Shown in pieces: positions 32,901 to 41,609 of a stretch of DNA of 64,000 bases; positions within the stretch are counted from its first letter, which is position 1; each line of letters starts with the position of its first letter. Both the position numbers and the translations under genes were made by a program. The notes beneath the pieces are model-generated. The model made no database searches, had not been told where the DNA came from, and was given only the letters and a program-made list of their open reading frames with translations. Source of the stretch: Lachnoclostridium sp. UBA7215 (GTDB lineage: Bacteria; Bacillota; Clostridia; Lachnospirales; Lachnospiraceae); contig DKUB01000061.1 of NCBI GenBank assembly GCA_002490465.1, forward strand, positions 27,773 through 91,772, read 5' to 3'.

Positions 32901-34236
32901 TATCCGCTCGCTGATATCTGCAGTGAAAGACCGTGCCCGCAAGGGAATAAAACCGCATGTGGCCGATTCTTCCCATCACCGGGTTATATTTACGAAAGAA
33001 ATGAGGAAAAACTATACTATTCTGGCACCACAGATGTCACCTATACATTTTGACATACTGATGCCTGCCCTCGCTGCCTGCGGCTATAACCTGGTACCTC
33101 TGCCAAGTGGTGTCGGGGAACTTGATTATGGCCTGAAATATGTAAATAACGATGCCTGCTATCCATCACTGCTTGTTGTGGGACAATTTATGAAAGCCCT
33201 GCTTTCCGGAGAATATGACCTGGATAAAACAGCAGTCATTATCACACAGACTGGTGGTGGATGTCGTGCTACCAATTATATCGGATTTATTCGACGTGCT
33301 CTGAAAAAAGCCGGAATGGAACAAATTCCGGTAATTTCCCTCAGTGCCGGTATTGAATCCAATCCAGGATTTAAAATAAATTACAGGCTTTTAAAAGGAG
33401 CGATCCACTCATTACTCTATGGAGATTTGTTTATGAGGGTTGTCTACCGCACCCGCCCATATGAGAAGGTACCTGGCTCTGTCAATGCGCTCCATGAAAA
33501 ATGGAAAAAACGCTGTATTGAAGCCGTCAAGAATCCAAGACAGTCCGAATTTAAGAAAAATGTAAATGAGATTGTAAGAGATTTTGATAATATTGAACTG
33601 GATGAAACCATTTTAAAACCCCGCGTTGGCATTGTGGGTGAAATTCTTGTAAAATTTCTTCCAGCTGCCAATAACTATGTTGTTGATCTATTAGAAAAAG
33701 AGGGGGCAGAGGCAGTCTGCCCGGATATGCTTGACTTTTTTATGTATAGTGCCTATGACAGTTCCTTTAAGGCAGATCATCTGGGCTTTAGCAAGATGGG
33801 CAAAACATTAGGTAATGCAGCAATCTGGCTGATGGAAAGCTTTCGCAAACCAATGCGGAAAGCACTGGAAAACAGTAAACGCTTTTCACCACCCCCGGGA
33901 ATATATGAGCTCGCCAAATATGCTGAACCTTTTGTATCTACCGGCAACCAGACTGGTGAAGGCTGGTTCCTCACCGGAGAAATGATTGAGCTGCTCCACT
34001 CCAACGTGCCAAATATTGTCTGCACACAACCCTTTGGCTGTCTTCCAAATCACGTTGTTGGAAAGGGTGTAATCAAACAGCTCCGAAAAGCTTTTCCAAG
34101 TTCTAATATTGTTGCTGTAGACTACGACCCGGGTGCCAGTGAAGTAAATCAGCTAAACCGGATAAAACTGATGTTAGCAACAGCCCAAAAAGGGGCGGCT
34201 GAGAACCGCGCCCCTCTCAAAAATCAGCAAAGCTGA
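29989..34236 (+). CDS. large 2-hydroxyacyl-CoA dehydratase activase-like ATPase (BcrA/BadF/HgdC family)
   Basis: A 1415-residue cytoplasmic protein, the only long plus-strand gene. It has two ASKHA ATPase modules: GIDIGSTT (5-12) with cluster cysteines C122 (ICAGGTGSF) and C161 (RCGVFAKTD), and GVDAGSTT (319-326) with C441/C445 (ACSSGCGSF) and C480. The rest (about 600-1400) matches the DUF2229 and dehydratase-like region of CoA-enzyme activases, with cysteine-bearing motifs SECYPAKLAHGH, NNDACYPSLLVVGQ and TQPFGCLPNHV. Relatives use ATP hydrolysis to push one electron onto a dehydratase or other metalloenzyme. Partner unknown; no dehydratase lies nearby. GGAGG precedes the ATG. The last 15 residues are encoded inside a dispersed repeat. 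Confidence 0.87.
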   Translation: MNRVGIDIGSTTVKIAILDDRNHIIFSAYERHFANIQETLRQIIERACKELGNRDIAPMITGSGGLSISTCLDIPFVQEVVSVATALKDYAPQTDVAIELGGEDAKIIYFTDGIEQRMNGICAGGTGSFIDQMATLLKTDAAGLNEYAKSYQALYPIAARCGVFAKTDIQPLINEGAAKSDLAASIFQAVVNQTISGLACGKPIRGNVAFLGGPLHFLTELKEAFIRTLKLEGDAIIAPDNSHLFAASGAAMNSQGEHTTTLEKLLNKLSNEIKIEFEVTRMEPLFKDETEYNHFLQEHSIHSVKKSELANYEGNVFLGVDAGSTTTKVALVGEDGSLLYSFYDNNNGSPLKTTIKAIKEIYELLPDSASIVRSCSTGYGEALIQSALMLDEGEVETVSHYYAASFFEPKVDCILDIGGQDMKCIKIKNESVDSVQLNEACSSGCGSFIETFARSLNYDVKDFAKLALFAENPIDLGSRCTVFMNSKVKQAQKEGATVADISAGLAISVIKNALLKVIKLTDPKDLGKNVVVQGGTFYNDAVLRSFERVSGCHAVRPDIAGIMGAFGAALIAREHYEEDMETTMLPLEEIINLKFESSMARCKGCTNHCLLTINRFTGGRQFISGNRCERGLGREKTHQDIPNLYDYKNKRLFDYYKPLPADKAYRGKVGIPRVLNMYENYPYWFTFFTGLGYEVVLSPASSRKIYSLGIESIPSESECYPAKLAHGHIMWLLNQGVTYIFYPCVPYERKEFDGAGNHYNCPIVTSYGENIKNNIEELKDDSIIFQNPFVSFESDKILANELVKYISKQNDIPASEIKQAAHKAYEELLKTREDIKQKGKEVLEWMEKNNRRGIVLAGRPYHIDPEINHGIPELITSYDIAVLSEDSISHLAPVDRPTIAMDQWMYHSRLYGAASFVRTQENLELIQLNSFGCGLDAVTTDQVNDILTDSGKICTVLKIDEVNNLGAARIRIRSLISAVKDRARKGIKPHVADSSHHRVIFTKEMRKNYTILAPQMSPIHFDILMPALAACGYNLVPLPSGVGELDYGLKYVNNDACYPSLLVVGQFMKALLSGEYDLDKTAVIITQTGGGCRATNYIGFIRRALKKAGMEQIPVISLSAGIESNPGFKINYRLLKGAIHSLLYGDLFMRVVYRTRPYEKVPGSVNALHEKWKKRCIEAVKNPRQSEFKKNVNEIVRDFDNIELDETILKPRVGIVGEILVKFLPAANNYVVDLLEKEGAEAVCPDMLDFFMYSAYDSSFKADHLGFSKMGKTLGNAAIWLMESFRKPMRKALENSKRFSPPPGIYELAKYAEPFVSTGNQTGEGWFLTGEMIELLHSNVPNIVCTQPFGCLPNHVVGKGVIKQLRKAFPSSNIVAVDYDPGASEVNQLNRIKLMLATAQKGAAENRAPLKNQQS

Positions 34237-34248
34237 TTCTTGCTCCGC
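34193..34248 (+). repeat. two-hairpin dispersed repeat, copy 2 (inside the activase 3' end)
   Basis: Starts GGGCGGCTGAGAACCGCGCC and ends in a CAGC-AAA-GCTG hairpin followed by ATTCTTGCTCCGC. It differs from copy 3 at one position. It overlaps the activase stop codon, so the C-terminal KGAAENRAPLKNQQS is repeat-encoded. Confidence 0.85.
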
Positions 34249-34275
34249 ACCAAACGACTTTCTATATAACCCATA

Positions 34276-34331
34276 GGGCGGCTGAGAACCGCGCCCCTCT
34301 CAAAAATCAGCAAAGCTGATTCTCGCTCCGC
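34276..34331 (+). repeat. two-hairpin dispersed repeat, copy 3
   Basis: A 56-base near-identical direct repeat of 34193-34248, separated from it by 27 unrelated bases. It lies between the activase stop and the terminator. Hairpins: GGGCGG...CCGCGCCC and ATCAGC-AAA-GCTGAT. Confidence 0.85.
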
Positions 34332-34357
34332 GGAAATCGGAATTTCCTATAGGAAAA

Positions 34358-34404
34358 AACTGCAATAAATCGTTTTCAAATTCGATTTATTGCAGTTTTT
34401 TATT
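34358..34404. terminator. bidirectional terminator between the activase and the adhesin
   Basis: AACTGCAATAAATCG pairs perfectly with CGATTTATTGCAGTT (34358-34372, 34383-34397). A T run follows on the plus strand and an A run precedes it, so it works for both converging genes. Confidence 0.9.
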
Positions 34405-34426
34405 TTATAAATCAATTCTCTCGTGG

Positions 34427-36628
34427 TTATCTCTTTTTACGAACTATCATTACTCCAATGATAACCATCAAGGACAATCCCATAGCAAGAATCGGGAACA
34501 GGAAATTCATGGAGTCCCCTGTCTTTGGTGATGCATCAGCCAATGGCACTTCATTATCCGGAATTGTCGTTGTAGACTTTTTATTTTTATCCGGATCCGC
34601 CTTGCCTAGCGGCGTATCATCGTCATCTAACGTTGTCAGCGGAGCTTCTGTAGCATCCGGGTCAACGGATGGCTCTGCAGATGGATCCAACGTCACATCA
34701 GGTTCTTCTGTCTCTGTTATCTCTGTCGGTGGTGCAAAAGGATCTGGAGTATCAGACGGCAGCGGCGTATCTTCCGGATCAACAGATGCAGCGGCATCCG
34801 GAGTCGTTGTTGCCTCTGATGGTGCCAGGGGATCCGAAGTCGATGTCGGTAACGGTGTCTCTACCATTGCTGGCGTATTGGTCGGCAATGGCGTAGGTGT
34901 TACTAACGGCATAAACGGCGGCTGAGTCGGAGCCGGTGTCGGTGTCGAAACCGGGATACCCGTTGACTCTGGAGGATCCGTTGGCTTCGGAGTCTTTGCC
35001 GGTCCCGGCGTCTTATCTGTATCCGGAGTTTTGTCTGGCTTCGGCGTATCTACCGGATCTGGCACATCCGTTACAACTGGTGTTCTGGTTGGATCCGGCG
35101 CACTCGTCGGTTCTGCTGTCCCTGTTGCTTCCGGTGTCTTCGATGAAGCCGGAGCATCCGTTACAACCGGGGTACTGGTCGGTAGCGGCGTAGGTGTCAC
35201 TAACGGCACAAACGGCGGCTGAGTCGGAGCCGGTGTCATGGTCGGTGTATCTGTCGGCTCTGGCACATCTGTTACAACCGGGGTACTGGTCGGCTCTGCC
35301 GTCCCTGTCGTTTCCGGTGTATCTGTCGGCTCTGGTACATCCGTTACAACCGGAGTATTCGTCGGCAGCGGCGTAGGTGTCACTAACGGTATAAACGGCG
35401 GCTGGGTCGGAGCCGGTGTCATGGTCGGTGTATCTGTCGGCTCTGGCACATCCGTTACCATCGGGGTACTGGTCGGAGCCGCTGTCTTTACAGGCGGCGG
35501 TGTACGTCTCTCATGAACATCCTCTGACCAAATCGGTGTCGCCGTCGGCTTTTCTGTTTCTTTTATGTTCTCTGTCGGCAATGGGGTCTTTGTCGGCGCC
35601 GGCTCCGGCGTGTCCGTCGGATCCGCTGTCTCTACGGGCGGCGGTGTACGTCTCTCATGGACATCCTCCGACCAGATTGGTGTCTCTTTTGGTTTTTCCG
35701 TTTCATTTACTTTTTTTGTCGGCTCCGGTGTCTTTGTTATCTTTGGTTTTTTCGTTGGAGCCGGCGTAGGAGTCACTTCCGGCACATCCTGATATATCAT
35801 ATGCCACTCACCACTATTGCTGACTATGGTATCACACACCAGCCATCCTTCACCTGTGACATTCAAATTTACCATTGCATTCGGCGCTATAATAGTAGCA
35901 TGCATTTTATCAGAAGAAATAGCCAGCTTCACAAGATTCGGCATATTCCATATAATAGTCTTCGCCATCTCCTCCGGATCTTTCTTACCATCCAATACCT
36001 CTACGCTATAACGCGGTATCTCAAATGACTTATTCTCTTTAATATTGAAAACCAATGTCTGATCTTCACGCAGCTTGATTTTCAGACCGCCATTTTGTAT
36101 CCTTCCAGCATTCAATGCTGCCACCATCGGGTCAGCATTGACATATACAGTTTCTTTACCAATATCCGTTATGTCCACAGTGTAAGAATTCTGATCTTTT
36201 ACTTCCACAGGGGTCTCATAATCGCTTTTATCTACTACCGAGGATGAATAACTTTTAATAGAAGCAAGCAAATCTTTAACTATCGCTGCTGCTTCTTCTC
36301 CTTCTATAATGACAGGTTCATGACGGAACTGTGTTTTTCCGACAATCTCTCCAGCAAGAATACGTCCTGCCGCATTTGCCTTGTCCTTTGAAATTGTATT
36401 TCCACACCACTGTCCATTTGGCTGATACTTCAAAACAGCAAAATTTGTCTCCATGTCCGCAGTCTGGTTTAAAAAGTTACATATAATGCCAAACTCCAAT
36501 CCTGCTTTTGCCAAAAACGGCTCATTTTTATCACCCGAAGCCTGCGATGCCCCTCCGATGACTAAAAATACAAGCAATATTGCCAAAACAGGCAAAGCTA
36601 TTTTTAGCAGCAATCCTTTCTTATTCAT
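34427..36628 (-). CDS. sortase-anchored choice-of-anchor A adhesin with Thr/Pro repeats
   Basis: A 733-residue surface protein. A signal/anchor helix (about 4-30) precedes a domain of about 240 residues with NFAVLKY, TVYVNADP, IIWNMPNLVKLAISSDKMHA and TIIAPNA, the pattern of choice-of-anchor A (pAdhesive) domains. Residues about 260-640 are Pro/Thr repeats: two copies of PIWSEDVHERRTPPPV and three of TPAPTQPPFxPLVTPTPLP. The C-terminus has SPKTGD, a hydrophobic helix and RKKR, a class-typical sortase signal. The ATG at 36628 lies nine bases after AGGGGG. It probably displays the adhesive domain through a long rigid stalk. Ligand unknown; repeat number may vary between strains. Confidence 0.82.
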   Translation of the reverse strand: MNKKGLLLKIALPVLAILLVFLVIGGASQASGDKNEPFLAKAGLEFGIICNFLNQTADMETNFAVLKYQPNGQWCGNTISKDKANAAGRILAGEIVGKTQFRHEPVIIEGEEAAAIVKDLLASIKSYSSSVVDKSDYETPVEVKDQNSYTVDITDIGKETVYVNADPMVAALNAGRIQNGGLKIKLREDQTLVFNIKENKSFEIPRYSVEVLDGKKDPEEMAKTIIWNMPNLVKLAISSDKMHATIIAPNAMVNLNVTGEGWLVCDTIVSNSGEWHMIYQDVPEVTPTPAPTKKPKITKTPEPTKKVNETEKPKETPIWSEDVHERRTPPPVETADPTDTPEPAPTKTPLPTENIKETEKPTATPIWSEDVHERRTPPPVKTAAPTSTPMVTDVPEPTDTPTMTPAPTQPPFIPLVTPTPLPTNTPVVTDVPEPTDTPETTGTAEPTSTPVVTDVPEPTDTPTMTPAPTQPPFVPLVTPTPLPTSTPVVTDAPASSKTPEATGTAEPTSAPDPTRTPVVTDVPDPVDTPKPDKTPDTDKTPGPAKTPKPTDPPESTGIPVSTPTPAPTQPPFMPLVTPTPLPTNTPAMVETPLPTSTSDPLAPSEATTTPDAAASVDPEDTPLPSDTPDPFAPPTEITETEEPDVTLDPSAEPSVDPDATEAPLTTLDDDDTPLGKADPDKNKKSTTTIPDNEVPLADASPKTGDSMNFLFPILAMGLSLMVIIGVMIVRKKR

Positions 36629-36682
36629 CCTCATCATCCCCCTGCATTTGTTACAAGACATAAAGTTCCATATTTAATTATT

Positions 36683-36711
36683 ATCATAACATACCTGTCA
36701 AATGATAGCAA
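36683..36711 (-). promoter_or_regulatory. promoter of the adhesin gene
   Basis: TTGCTA, 17 bases, TATGAT on the minus strand. An overlapping alternative uses TTGACA with a weaker TTAAAT. Leader about 50 bases. Confidence 0.5.
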
Positions 36712-36803
36712 GTTAATTCTGAAAAGTCCGGCAAAATCATTATACTTTTTCCTGTTACCTCTTACTCCATTATATGGAACAAATTACCAAATGAACCAAA
36801 AAC

Positions 36804-37484
36804 TCACTCTCTCATTTCCGGAATCTGCCAGTTAATTGGAGATACGCCATGCTGCTCCAAAAATGTATTGGTCTGACTAAAAGGCCTGCTTCCAAAAAAG
36901 CCACGGTACGCCGACAGGGGGCTTGGGTGAGGCGCTTTTAATATTAAATGTTTCGGATTGTTCAGCATACTGGCCTTTTCCTGCGCTGGTTTTCCCCATA
37001 ATATAAAAACAATTGGGCGGTCCTGCTGATTTACTGCAGCAATTGCAGCATCCGTAAACTCGTCCCATCCAACGCCCCGGTGGGACATTGGTTTGTGTGC
37101 CTGTACCGTCAGAACCGTATTCAGAAGAAGAACACCCTGTTCTGCCCATGATGTCAGATATCCATGACTCGGTATTGTACAACCCAGATCATCATGAAGC
37201 TCTTTATAAATATTTTGCAGAGACGGAGGTATTTCCACATCAGGCTTAACAGAAAAGCACAACCCATGAGCCTGCCCTACATTATGATAGGGGTCCTGAC
37301 CAATAATTACCGCCTTCACCTTATTGAGAGGAGTCAGGTGAAAGGCTGTAAATATCTCATCTGCAGGTGGAAATACCTGTACTTTACTATACTGCTCACG
37401 GATAAATAAAAACAGTTCCCGATAATAATCTTTTGCAAACTCCCCCTTTAATGCTTCTTTCCACTCACCTGTCAAACCTGGCAT
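36804..37484 (-). CDS. ung: uracil-DNA glycosylase, family 1
   Basis: A 226-residue repair enzyme that removes uracil from DNA. Water-activating GQDPYHNVGQAHGLCFSV, the uracil-binding VFILWGKPAQEK and the DNA-intercalation loop APHPSPLSAYRGFFG are all intact. AGGAGG lies about 15 bases before the first ATG, longer than normal, but an in-frame stop closes the frame just upstream. It follows hisF by 26 bases and may be at the end of the hisH-hisF transcript. dut, the other uracil-control enzyme, is 12 kb away. Confidence 0.95.
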   Translation of the reverse strand: MPGLTGEWKEALKGEFAKDYYRELFLFIREQYSKVQVFPPADEIFTAFHLTPLNKVKAVIIGQDPYHNVGQAHGLCFSVKPDVEIPPSLQNIYKELHDDLGCTIPSHGYLTSWAEQGVLLLNTVLTVQAHKPMSHRGVGWDEFTDAAIAAVNQQDRPIVFILWGKPAQEKASMLNNPKHLILKAPHPSPLSAYRGFFGSRPFSQTNTFLEQHGVSPINWQIPEMRE

Positions 37485-37510
37485 AACTTTTCAACTTAAC
37501 CTCCTATCCT

Positions 37511-38272
37511 TTACAGACGAACACTAATCCCCCGCTCATGCAAAAACTCTTTTAGTTCACGAATTTCCAGCTCTTTAAAATGGAACAGAGAAGCCGCTAA
37601 AACAGCGTCTGCTCTTCCCTCTGTCAAAGCATCATAAAAATGCTCTTTTTTTCCAGCACCGCCGGAAGCAATAACCGGAATAGATACATTATCTGATACT
37701 GTCCGCGTCAATAGTGTATCATATCCGTCCTTTGTTCCGTCACAATCCATACTGGTCAGCAAAATCTCTCCCGCTCCTAACCTCTCTGCCTCCATTGCCC
37801 ATTCAACAGCATCCATCTTCATATCAATCCGTCCGCCATTTTTGTAAATGGTCCAGCCACTGCCATTCTCACGTCTTTTGGCATCAATCGCCACCACAAC
37901 ACATTGGCTTCCAAATTTGTCAGCCGCCTCGGAAACCAGCGAAGGATTTAAAATTGCCGCCGAGTTGACAGCCACTTTATCCGCCCCCTCACGCAATATC
38001 ATCTTAAAATCTTCAATACTCCGGATTCCTCCTCCAACAGTAAAAGGAATAAACACTGTTTCCGCCACTTTCCGTACTAAATTTACCTTGATGTCCCTTG
38101 CATCACTTGACGCCGTAATATCCAGGAACACAAGCTCATCTGCTCCAGCACGGCCATAAGCAGCACCTACTTCCACAGGATCCCCTGCATCCGTTAAGTC
38201 AACAAAATTTACTCCTTTCACCACACGCCCATCTTTAACATCCAGACAAGGAATGACACGTTTCGTAAACAT
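37511..38272 (-). CDS. hisF: imidazole glycerol phosphate synthase, cyclase subunit
   Basis: A 253-residue TIM-barrel protein: VIPCLDVKDGRVVKG at strand one, GGGIRSIEDF in the middle and VVVAIDAKR with the second catalytic aspartate. It closes the imidazole ring of histidine using ammonia from HisH. AGGAGGAACTGA precedes the ATG. It is 13 bases from hisH; the rest of the his operon is not in this window, so hisH-hisF stands as a separate unit here. Confidence 0.97.
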   Translation of the reverse strand: MFTKRVIPCLDVKDGRVVKGVNFVDLTDAGDPVEVGAAYGRAGADELVFLDITASSDARDIKVNLVRKVAETVFIPFTVGGGIRSIEDFKMILREGADKVAVNSAAILNPSLVSEAADKFGSQCVVVAIDAKRRENGSGWTIYKNGGRIDMKMDAVEWAMEAERLGAGEILLTSMDCDGTKDGYDTLLTRTVSDNVSIPVIASGGAGKKEHFYDALTEGRADAVLAASLFHFKELEIRELKEFLHERGISVRL

Positions 38273-38285
38273 TCAGTTCCTCCTT

Positions 38286-38894
38286 TTATATTGAAGCAAA
38301 ATTTTTCAAAATTTGAAGCCCGACTTCTCCACTCTTTTCCGGATGGAACTGCGTAGCAAATATATTTCCATGTTCTGCTGCCGCATGCACCTTTACAATG
38401 TAATCCGTCGTTGCCGCAACATCATTAATATTTTCTGCCTGCAGATAATAGGAATGGACAAAGTATACATAGGAATGATTCGGAATACCCTTTAATAATT
38501 TAGAAGCCGGGTCAATAGAAATTGAATTCCAACCCATATGAGGAATCTTAAATCCATCGGTACTGGGGAACCGAACAATTTTTCCCGGCAAAAGACCCAA
38601 TCCCTGGACATGATTTTTTGACTCCTCACTAGAGTCAAAAAAAAGCTGCAGGCCAAGACATATTCCCAAAATCGGTGTTCCCTCTGCAGCCACTTTTTGC
38701 AATAAATCAGCCAAACGAAAGCGGGCCATCTTCCCCATCGCATCCTCAAATGCGCCCACACCGGGGACGATGACCTTATCTGCTCTCTGAATATCCGGGA
38801 GATTTCTTGTTACCAGTGGCTTTTCGCCGATATAACTTAAAGCCTTTTCTACGCTTTTAATATTTCCGGCATCATAATCCACAATTGCAATCAC
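38286..38894 (-). CDS. hisH: imidazole glycerol phosphate synthase, glutaminase subunit
   Basis: A 202-residue class I glutamine amidotransferase. The nucleophile is in GICLGLQLFF, the His/Glu pair in TQFHPEKSGEVG. Start is GTG (IAIVDYDAGNIKSVEKAL follows), behind GGGGGATTATT. It supplies ammonia to HisF. It begins about 14 bases after the zinc-ribbon gene stop, so it may share that gene's transcript, an unusual partner for a histidine gene. Confidence 0.97.
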   Translation of the reverse strand: MIAIVDYDAGNIKSVEKALSYIGEKPLVTRNLPDIQRADKVIVPGVGAFEDAMGKMARFRLADLLQKVAAEGTPILGICLGLQLFFDSSEESKNHVQGLGLLPGKIVRFPSTDGFKIPHMGWNSISIDPASKLLKGIPNHSYVYFVHSYYLQAENINDVAATTDYIVKVHAAAEHGNIFATQFHPEKSGEVGLQILKNFASI

Positions 38895-38908
38895 AATAAT
38901 CCCCCATT

Positions 38909-40639
38909 CTATCTTTCATCTTCCTTCATTTTCGCACTCCACTGGCTTATAATCGTCTCCAGTTTCTCTGTATACTCCTCTTGGGAATCAGAATGATTAA
39001 TACTCCTGGCCTGAGTCTCACTCACACCATACTCGCTATACAACAGGGAAACAATCTGATTTTCCAGGGCATTAAACTGATTTAAAATACCATAATTATC
39101 TGCTTTTTCCTTATTGGTATCATAACTGCGGACACCCTTCATCAGGCAATCCAGTGCTTCTAAATATAGCTGCATTTTAAAGTAATTATCATGTGACTGG
39201 ATTTTCTTTTGCAGCTGCATACAGATGCGTACCTTATCTGCCATTTCTTCTGATGATTCTGAAACACTTACACCAGCTATAGACTGATAAGCATCCTCAT
39301 AGTCACCGGCCTTAAACTTATCCTCTGCTGTATTAACCGCATGTGAGTAAGAAAACATCTGTGTTCCAAAAATAACAAACAAACAAATAATTCCAAAGAA
39401 AACCATTACTATCGTTGCACCAACCGGGTTAATTTTCCCTACGACCTCATTGGCTTCCCGCTCCATTTTAAGGCGTTTTTTCTCCTCTTTTTCCGCTGCT
39501 TTCGCTGCGGACTGCTCAGCTTTAGCGGCAGCTTTTCTCTCTTTTTCCGCCTGTGCCTGTTCTGCTTTTTCAGCCTTATCTGCTTCTGCCTGCTGTTTTT
39601 TCTCTTCCTTCAGCTTCGCCTTTTCCTCTTCGTCCGCTAACTCTGCTGCACGTTCTTTAGCCTCCAGCTCCGCTGTCTCGTCTGTAATAATGTTACCGAA
39701 AATCCGTTTCCAGAAACTTATTTTATTCTTTTTCGGTTTTACTGCTTTTTCAGGCGTTTTTAAAGGAATTTCCGTTACCTTATCCTGAGACTCATCCCCC
39801 TCTTCCTCATCAAGAAGTCCCAAAGCATCAAAAGAATCCTCGTCTTCTCCTTCTTTCTCACTATAACCAACTGCCGATAAAGCATCCTGAAAAACATCAT
39901 CCATTGTCGCACCAGAAGAGCTTTCCGGCTCATCAAGTTCATCTATGCTGTCAGCAAAAAAACTGTCAGCCTCCTCATTATCATCAAACAGAGACGCTTC
40001 CAACGATGGAGCCGCTTCCTCAAAACCGGCATCTTCCTCTTCCAGTGCCGTTTCCTCCACCTGCGCTTCACTTTCCTCATAGTCATCGGATAACATATCT
40101 AAAAGATGGTTAATATCATCCTCCGACGCCTGCTCTGATTCCTCTTCAGCCACAGTTTCCTCAGACACAGCCAATGCTTCCCCGGCTGCATCTGATGTAT
40201 CAGCCGTTTCGTCCAATGCAAACTCCAGCTCTTCTTCAGACGGTAATGCATCCGTCAAAATATCATCAGCTAAAAGCTCATCATCCGATAATATATCATC
40301 CGACAATGCATCGTCCGATAATATATCGTCTGATAATGTATCGGTTGTTTCCTCATCAGAATTCTCTCCCCAGACAATCTCCGGCAACGGTTCCTCTTCT
40401 GTCTCACTCTCCGGTGTGACTGGTTCGTCTTCTAAAATTTCCTCATCCAAAGCCTCGTCAAACGACAAAGTTTCTGGTACGGCATCCTCCGGATTCTCTT
40501 CATGATCAACGGCCAAATCCATATTCTGTATCAATTCGTCAAGATATGCTTCATCGAGTTCCGCATTCTCATTCTGACATTCTTCACACAATTCCTGCCC
40601 GTCCGGAATTTCCTTACCGCATTTTCTGCACAATGTCAC
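38909..40639 (-). CDS. zinc-ribbon membrane protein with long acidic region
   Basis: A 576-residue protein. An N-terminal zinc ribbon (CRKCGKEIPDGQELCEEC, residues 4-21) is followed by about 300 acidic residues with the repeats LSDDILSDDALSDDIL, a Lys/Ala/Glu coiled coil (about 320-395), one transmembrane helix (about 415-437) and an extracellular helical domain. The topology puts the ribbon and acid tract inside. The start is GTG at 40639 (MTLCRKCG), eight bases after GGGAGG; the GTG nine bases upstream has no spacer. Proteins of this type occur in many Lachnospiraceae; function unknown. Confidence 0.72.
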   Translation of the reverse strand: MTLCRKCGKEIPDGQELCEECQNENAELDEAYLDELIQNMDLAVDHEENPEDAVPETLSFDEALDEEILEDEPVTPESETEEEPLPEIVWGENSDEETTDTLSDDILSDDALSDDILSDDELLADDILTDALPSEEELEFALDETADTSDAAGEALAVSEETVAEEESEQASEDDINHLLDMLSDDYEESEAQVEETALEEEDAGFEEAAPSLEASLFDDNEEADSFFADSIDELDEPESSSGATMDDVFQDALSAVGYSEKEGEDEDSFDALGLLDEEEGDESQDKVTEIPLKTPEKAVKPKKNKISFWKRIFGNIITDETAELEAKERAAELADEEEKAKLKEEKKQQAEADKAEKAEQAQAEKERKAAAKAEQSAAKAAEKEEKKRLKMEREANEVVGKINPVGATIVMVFFGIICLFVIFGTQMFSYSHAVNTAEDKFKAGDYEDAYQSIAGVSVSESSEEMADKVRICMQLQKKIQSHDNYFKMQLYLEALDCLMKGVRSYDTNKEKADNYGILNQFNALENQIVSLLYSEYGVSETQARSINHSDSQEEYTEKLETIISQWSAKMKEDER

Positions 40640-40672
40640 CTGACGCACCTCCCTCTGTAATCATTCTCATCC

Positions 40673-41593
40673 TTATCCGATCAGTATATCCAGCTGCTGC
40701 ACAAGACGGCCGATTTCCGGTTTAGACAACTGGGCATCTACTCCCAGCTCTTCCCCTTTGTGTCTCATCTCATCATTGACAAGAGATGAGAAAATAATAA
40801 CCGGAAGCCCTTCCATTCTCGGGTCAGTCTTAATTCGCTTCGTCAAGTGGTGACCATCCATCTGCGGCATCTCAATATCCGTAATAACTGCCGCAATGTC
40901 CTGACCGATAACACCACCATCCTTCATCATCCGGTCTAATGTATTCCATGCCTCCAGGCCATTGGTAGTTGGAATCAGATGAGTATATCCTGCCTTTAAT
41001 AAACATTTCTTTAGCATTTCCAAAAGAAGAGGTGAGTCCTCTGCCAAAAGAATCGGGCAATCATGGCGGCCACGCTCTCCCATTGCATCAATATCCGAGA
41101 GTTTCAAACCAGTCTCCGGATTTACTTCTGTGACAATCTTCTCAAAATCAAGAATGATAATAATTCTGTCTTCAATTTTAATGATACCGGTAGCAATACC
41201 GTTTCCATTGCTGTTAATAGTTGTATCCGGCTTTGCAATATCCTCCCACGACACACGGTGGATACCAAGCACTTGATTTACATGAAATGCTGTATGTAAC
41301 TTATTAAAGTTTGTAATGATATACATATCTTTAGAAGTATTCGAACTTGTCTGAATACCAAGGGCTACTGCCAGATTAATTACGGTAATAATTCTCTCCC
41401 TCGGCATGAAAATACCCTCGATATACTCGTGAGAATTTGGTACAAGGGTAGGCTCACTGTAAGGACAGAGTTCATTAATTTTAGCGACATTAATGCCATA
41501 GTGCTGGCTGCCTACCGTAAACTCCAGCAGCTCCAGCTCATTCGTACCGCTTTCCAACAATATTCCTGTGTCATTTGTTCCCACTTCAGCCAT
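40673..41593 (-). CDS. cheV: CheV chemotaxis coupling protein
   Basis: A 306-residue protein: CheW-like domain (about 18-160, LLEFTVGSQHYGINVAKINE) and response-regulator domain (about 180-306) with phospho-acceptor Asp239 in AVITDIEMPQMDG. It links chemoreceptors to the CheA kinase and, when phosphorylated, helps adaptation. The ATG at 41593 lies seven bases behind GAGGAGG; the 21-codon upstream extension is not needed. No other che gene is adjacent, so it is a satellite of the main chemotaxis cluster. With the flagellin-like gene it implies a motile organism. Confidence 0.95.
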   Translation of the reverse strand: MAEVGTNDTGILLESGTNELELLEFTVGSQHYGINVAKINELCPYSEPTLVPNSHEYIEGIFMPRERIITVINLAVALGIQTSSNTSKDMYIITNFNKLHTAFHVNQVLGIHRVSWEDIAKPDTTINSNGNGIATGIIKIEDRIIIILDFEKIVTEVNPETGLKLSDIDAMGERGRHDCPILLAEDSPLLLEMLKKCLLKAGYTHLIPTTNGLEAWNTLDRMMKDGGVIGQDIAAVITDIEMPQMDGHHLTKRIKTDPRMEGLPVIIFSSLVNDEMRHKGEELGVDAQLSKPEIGRLVQQLDILIG

Positions 41594-41609
41594 TTTTATT
41601 TCCTCCTCG

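Noticed and set aside
34458..35792. Several plus-strand ORFs rich in Ser, Gly and Val opposite the adhesin
   Set aside because: They are mirror images of Thr/Pro repeat codons; low complexity keeps stops away. No ribosome binding site or promoter supports them.
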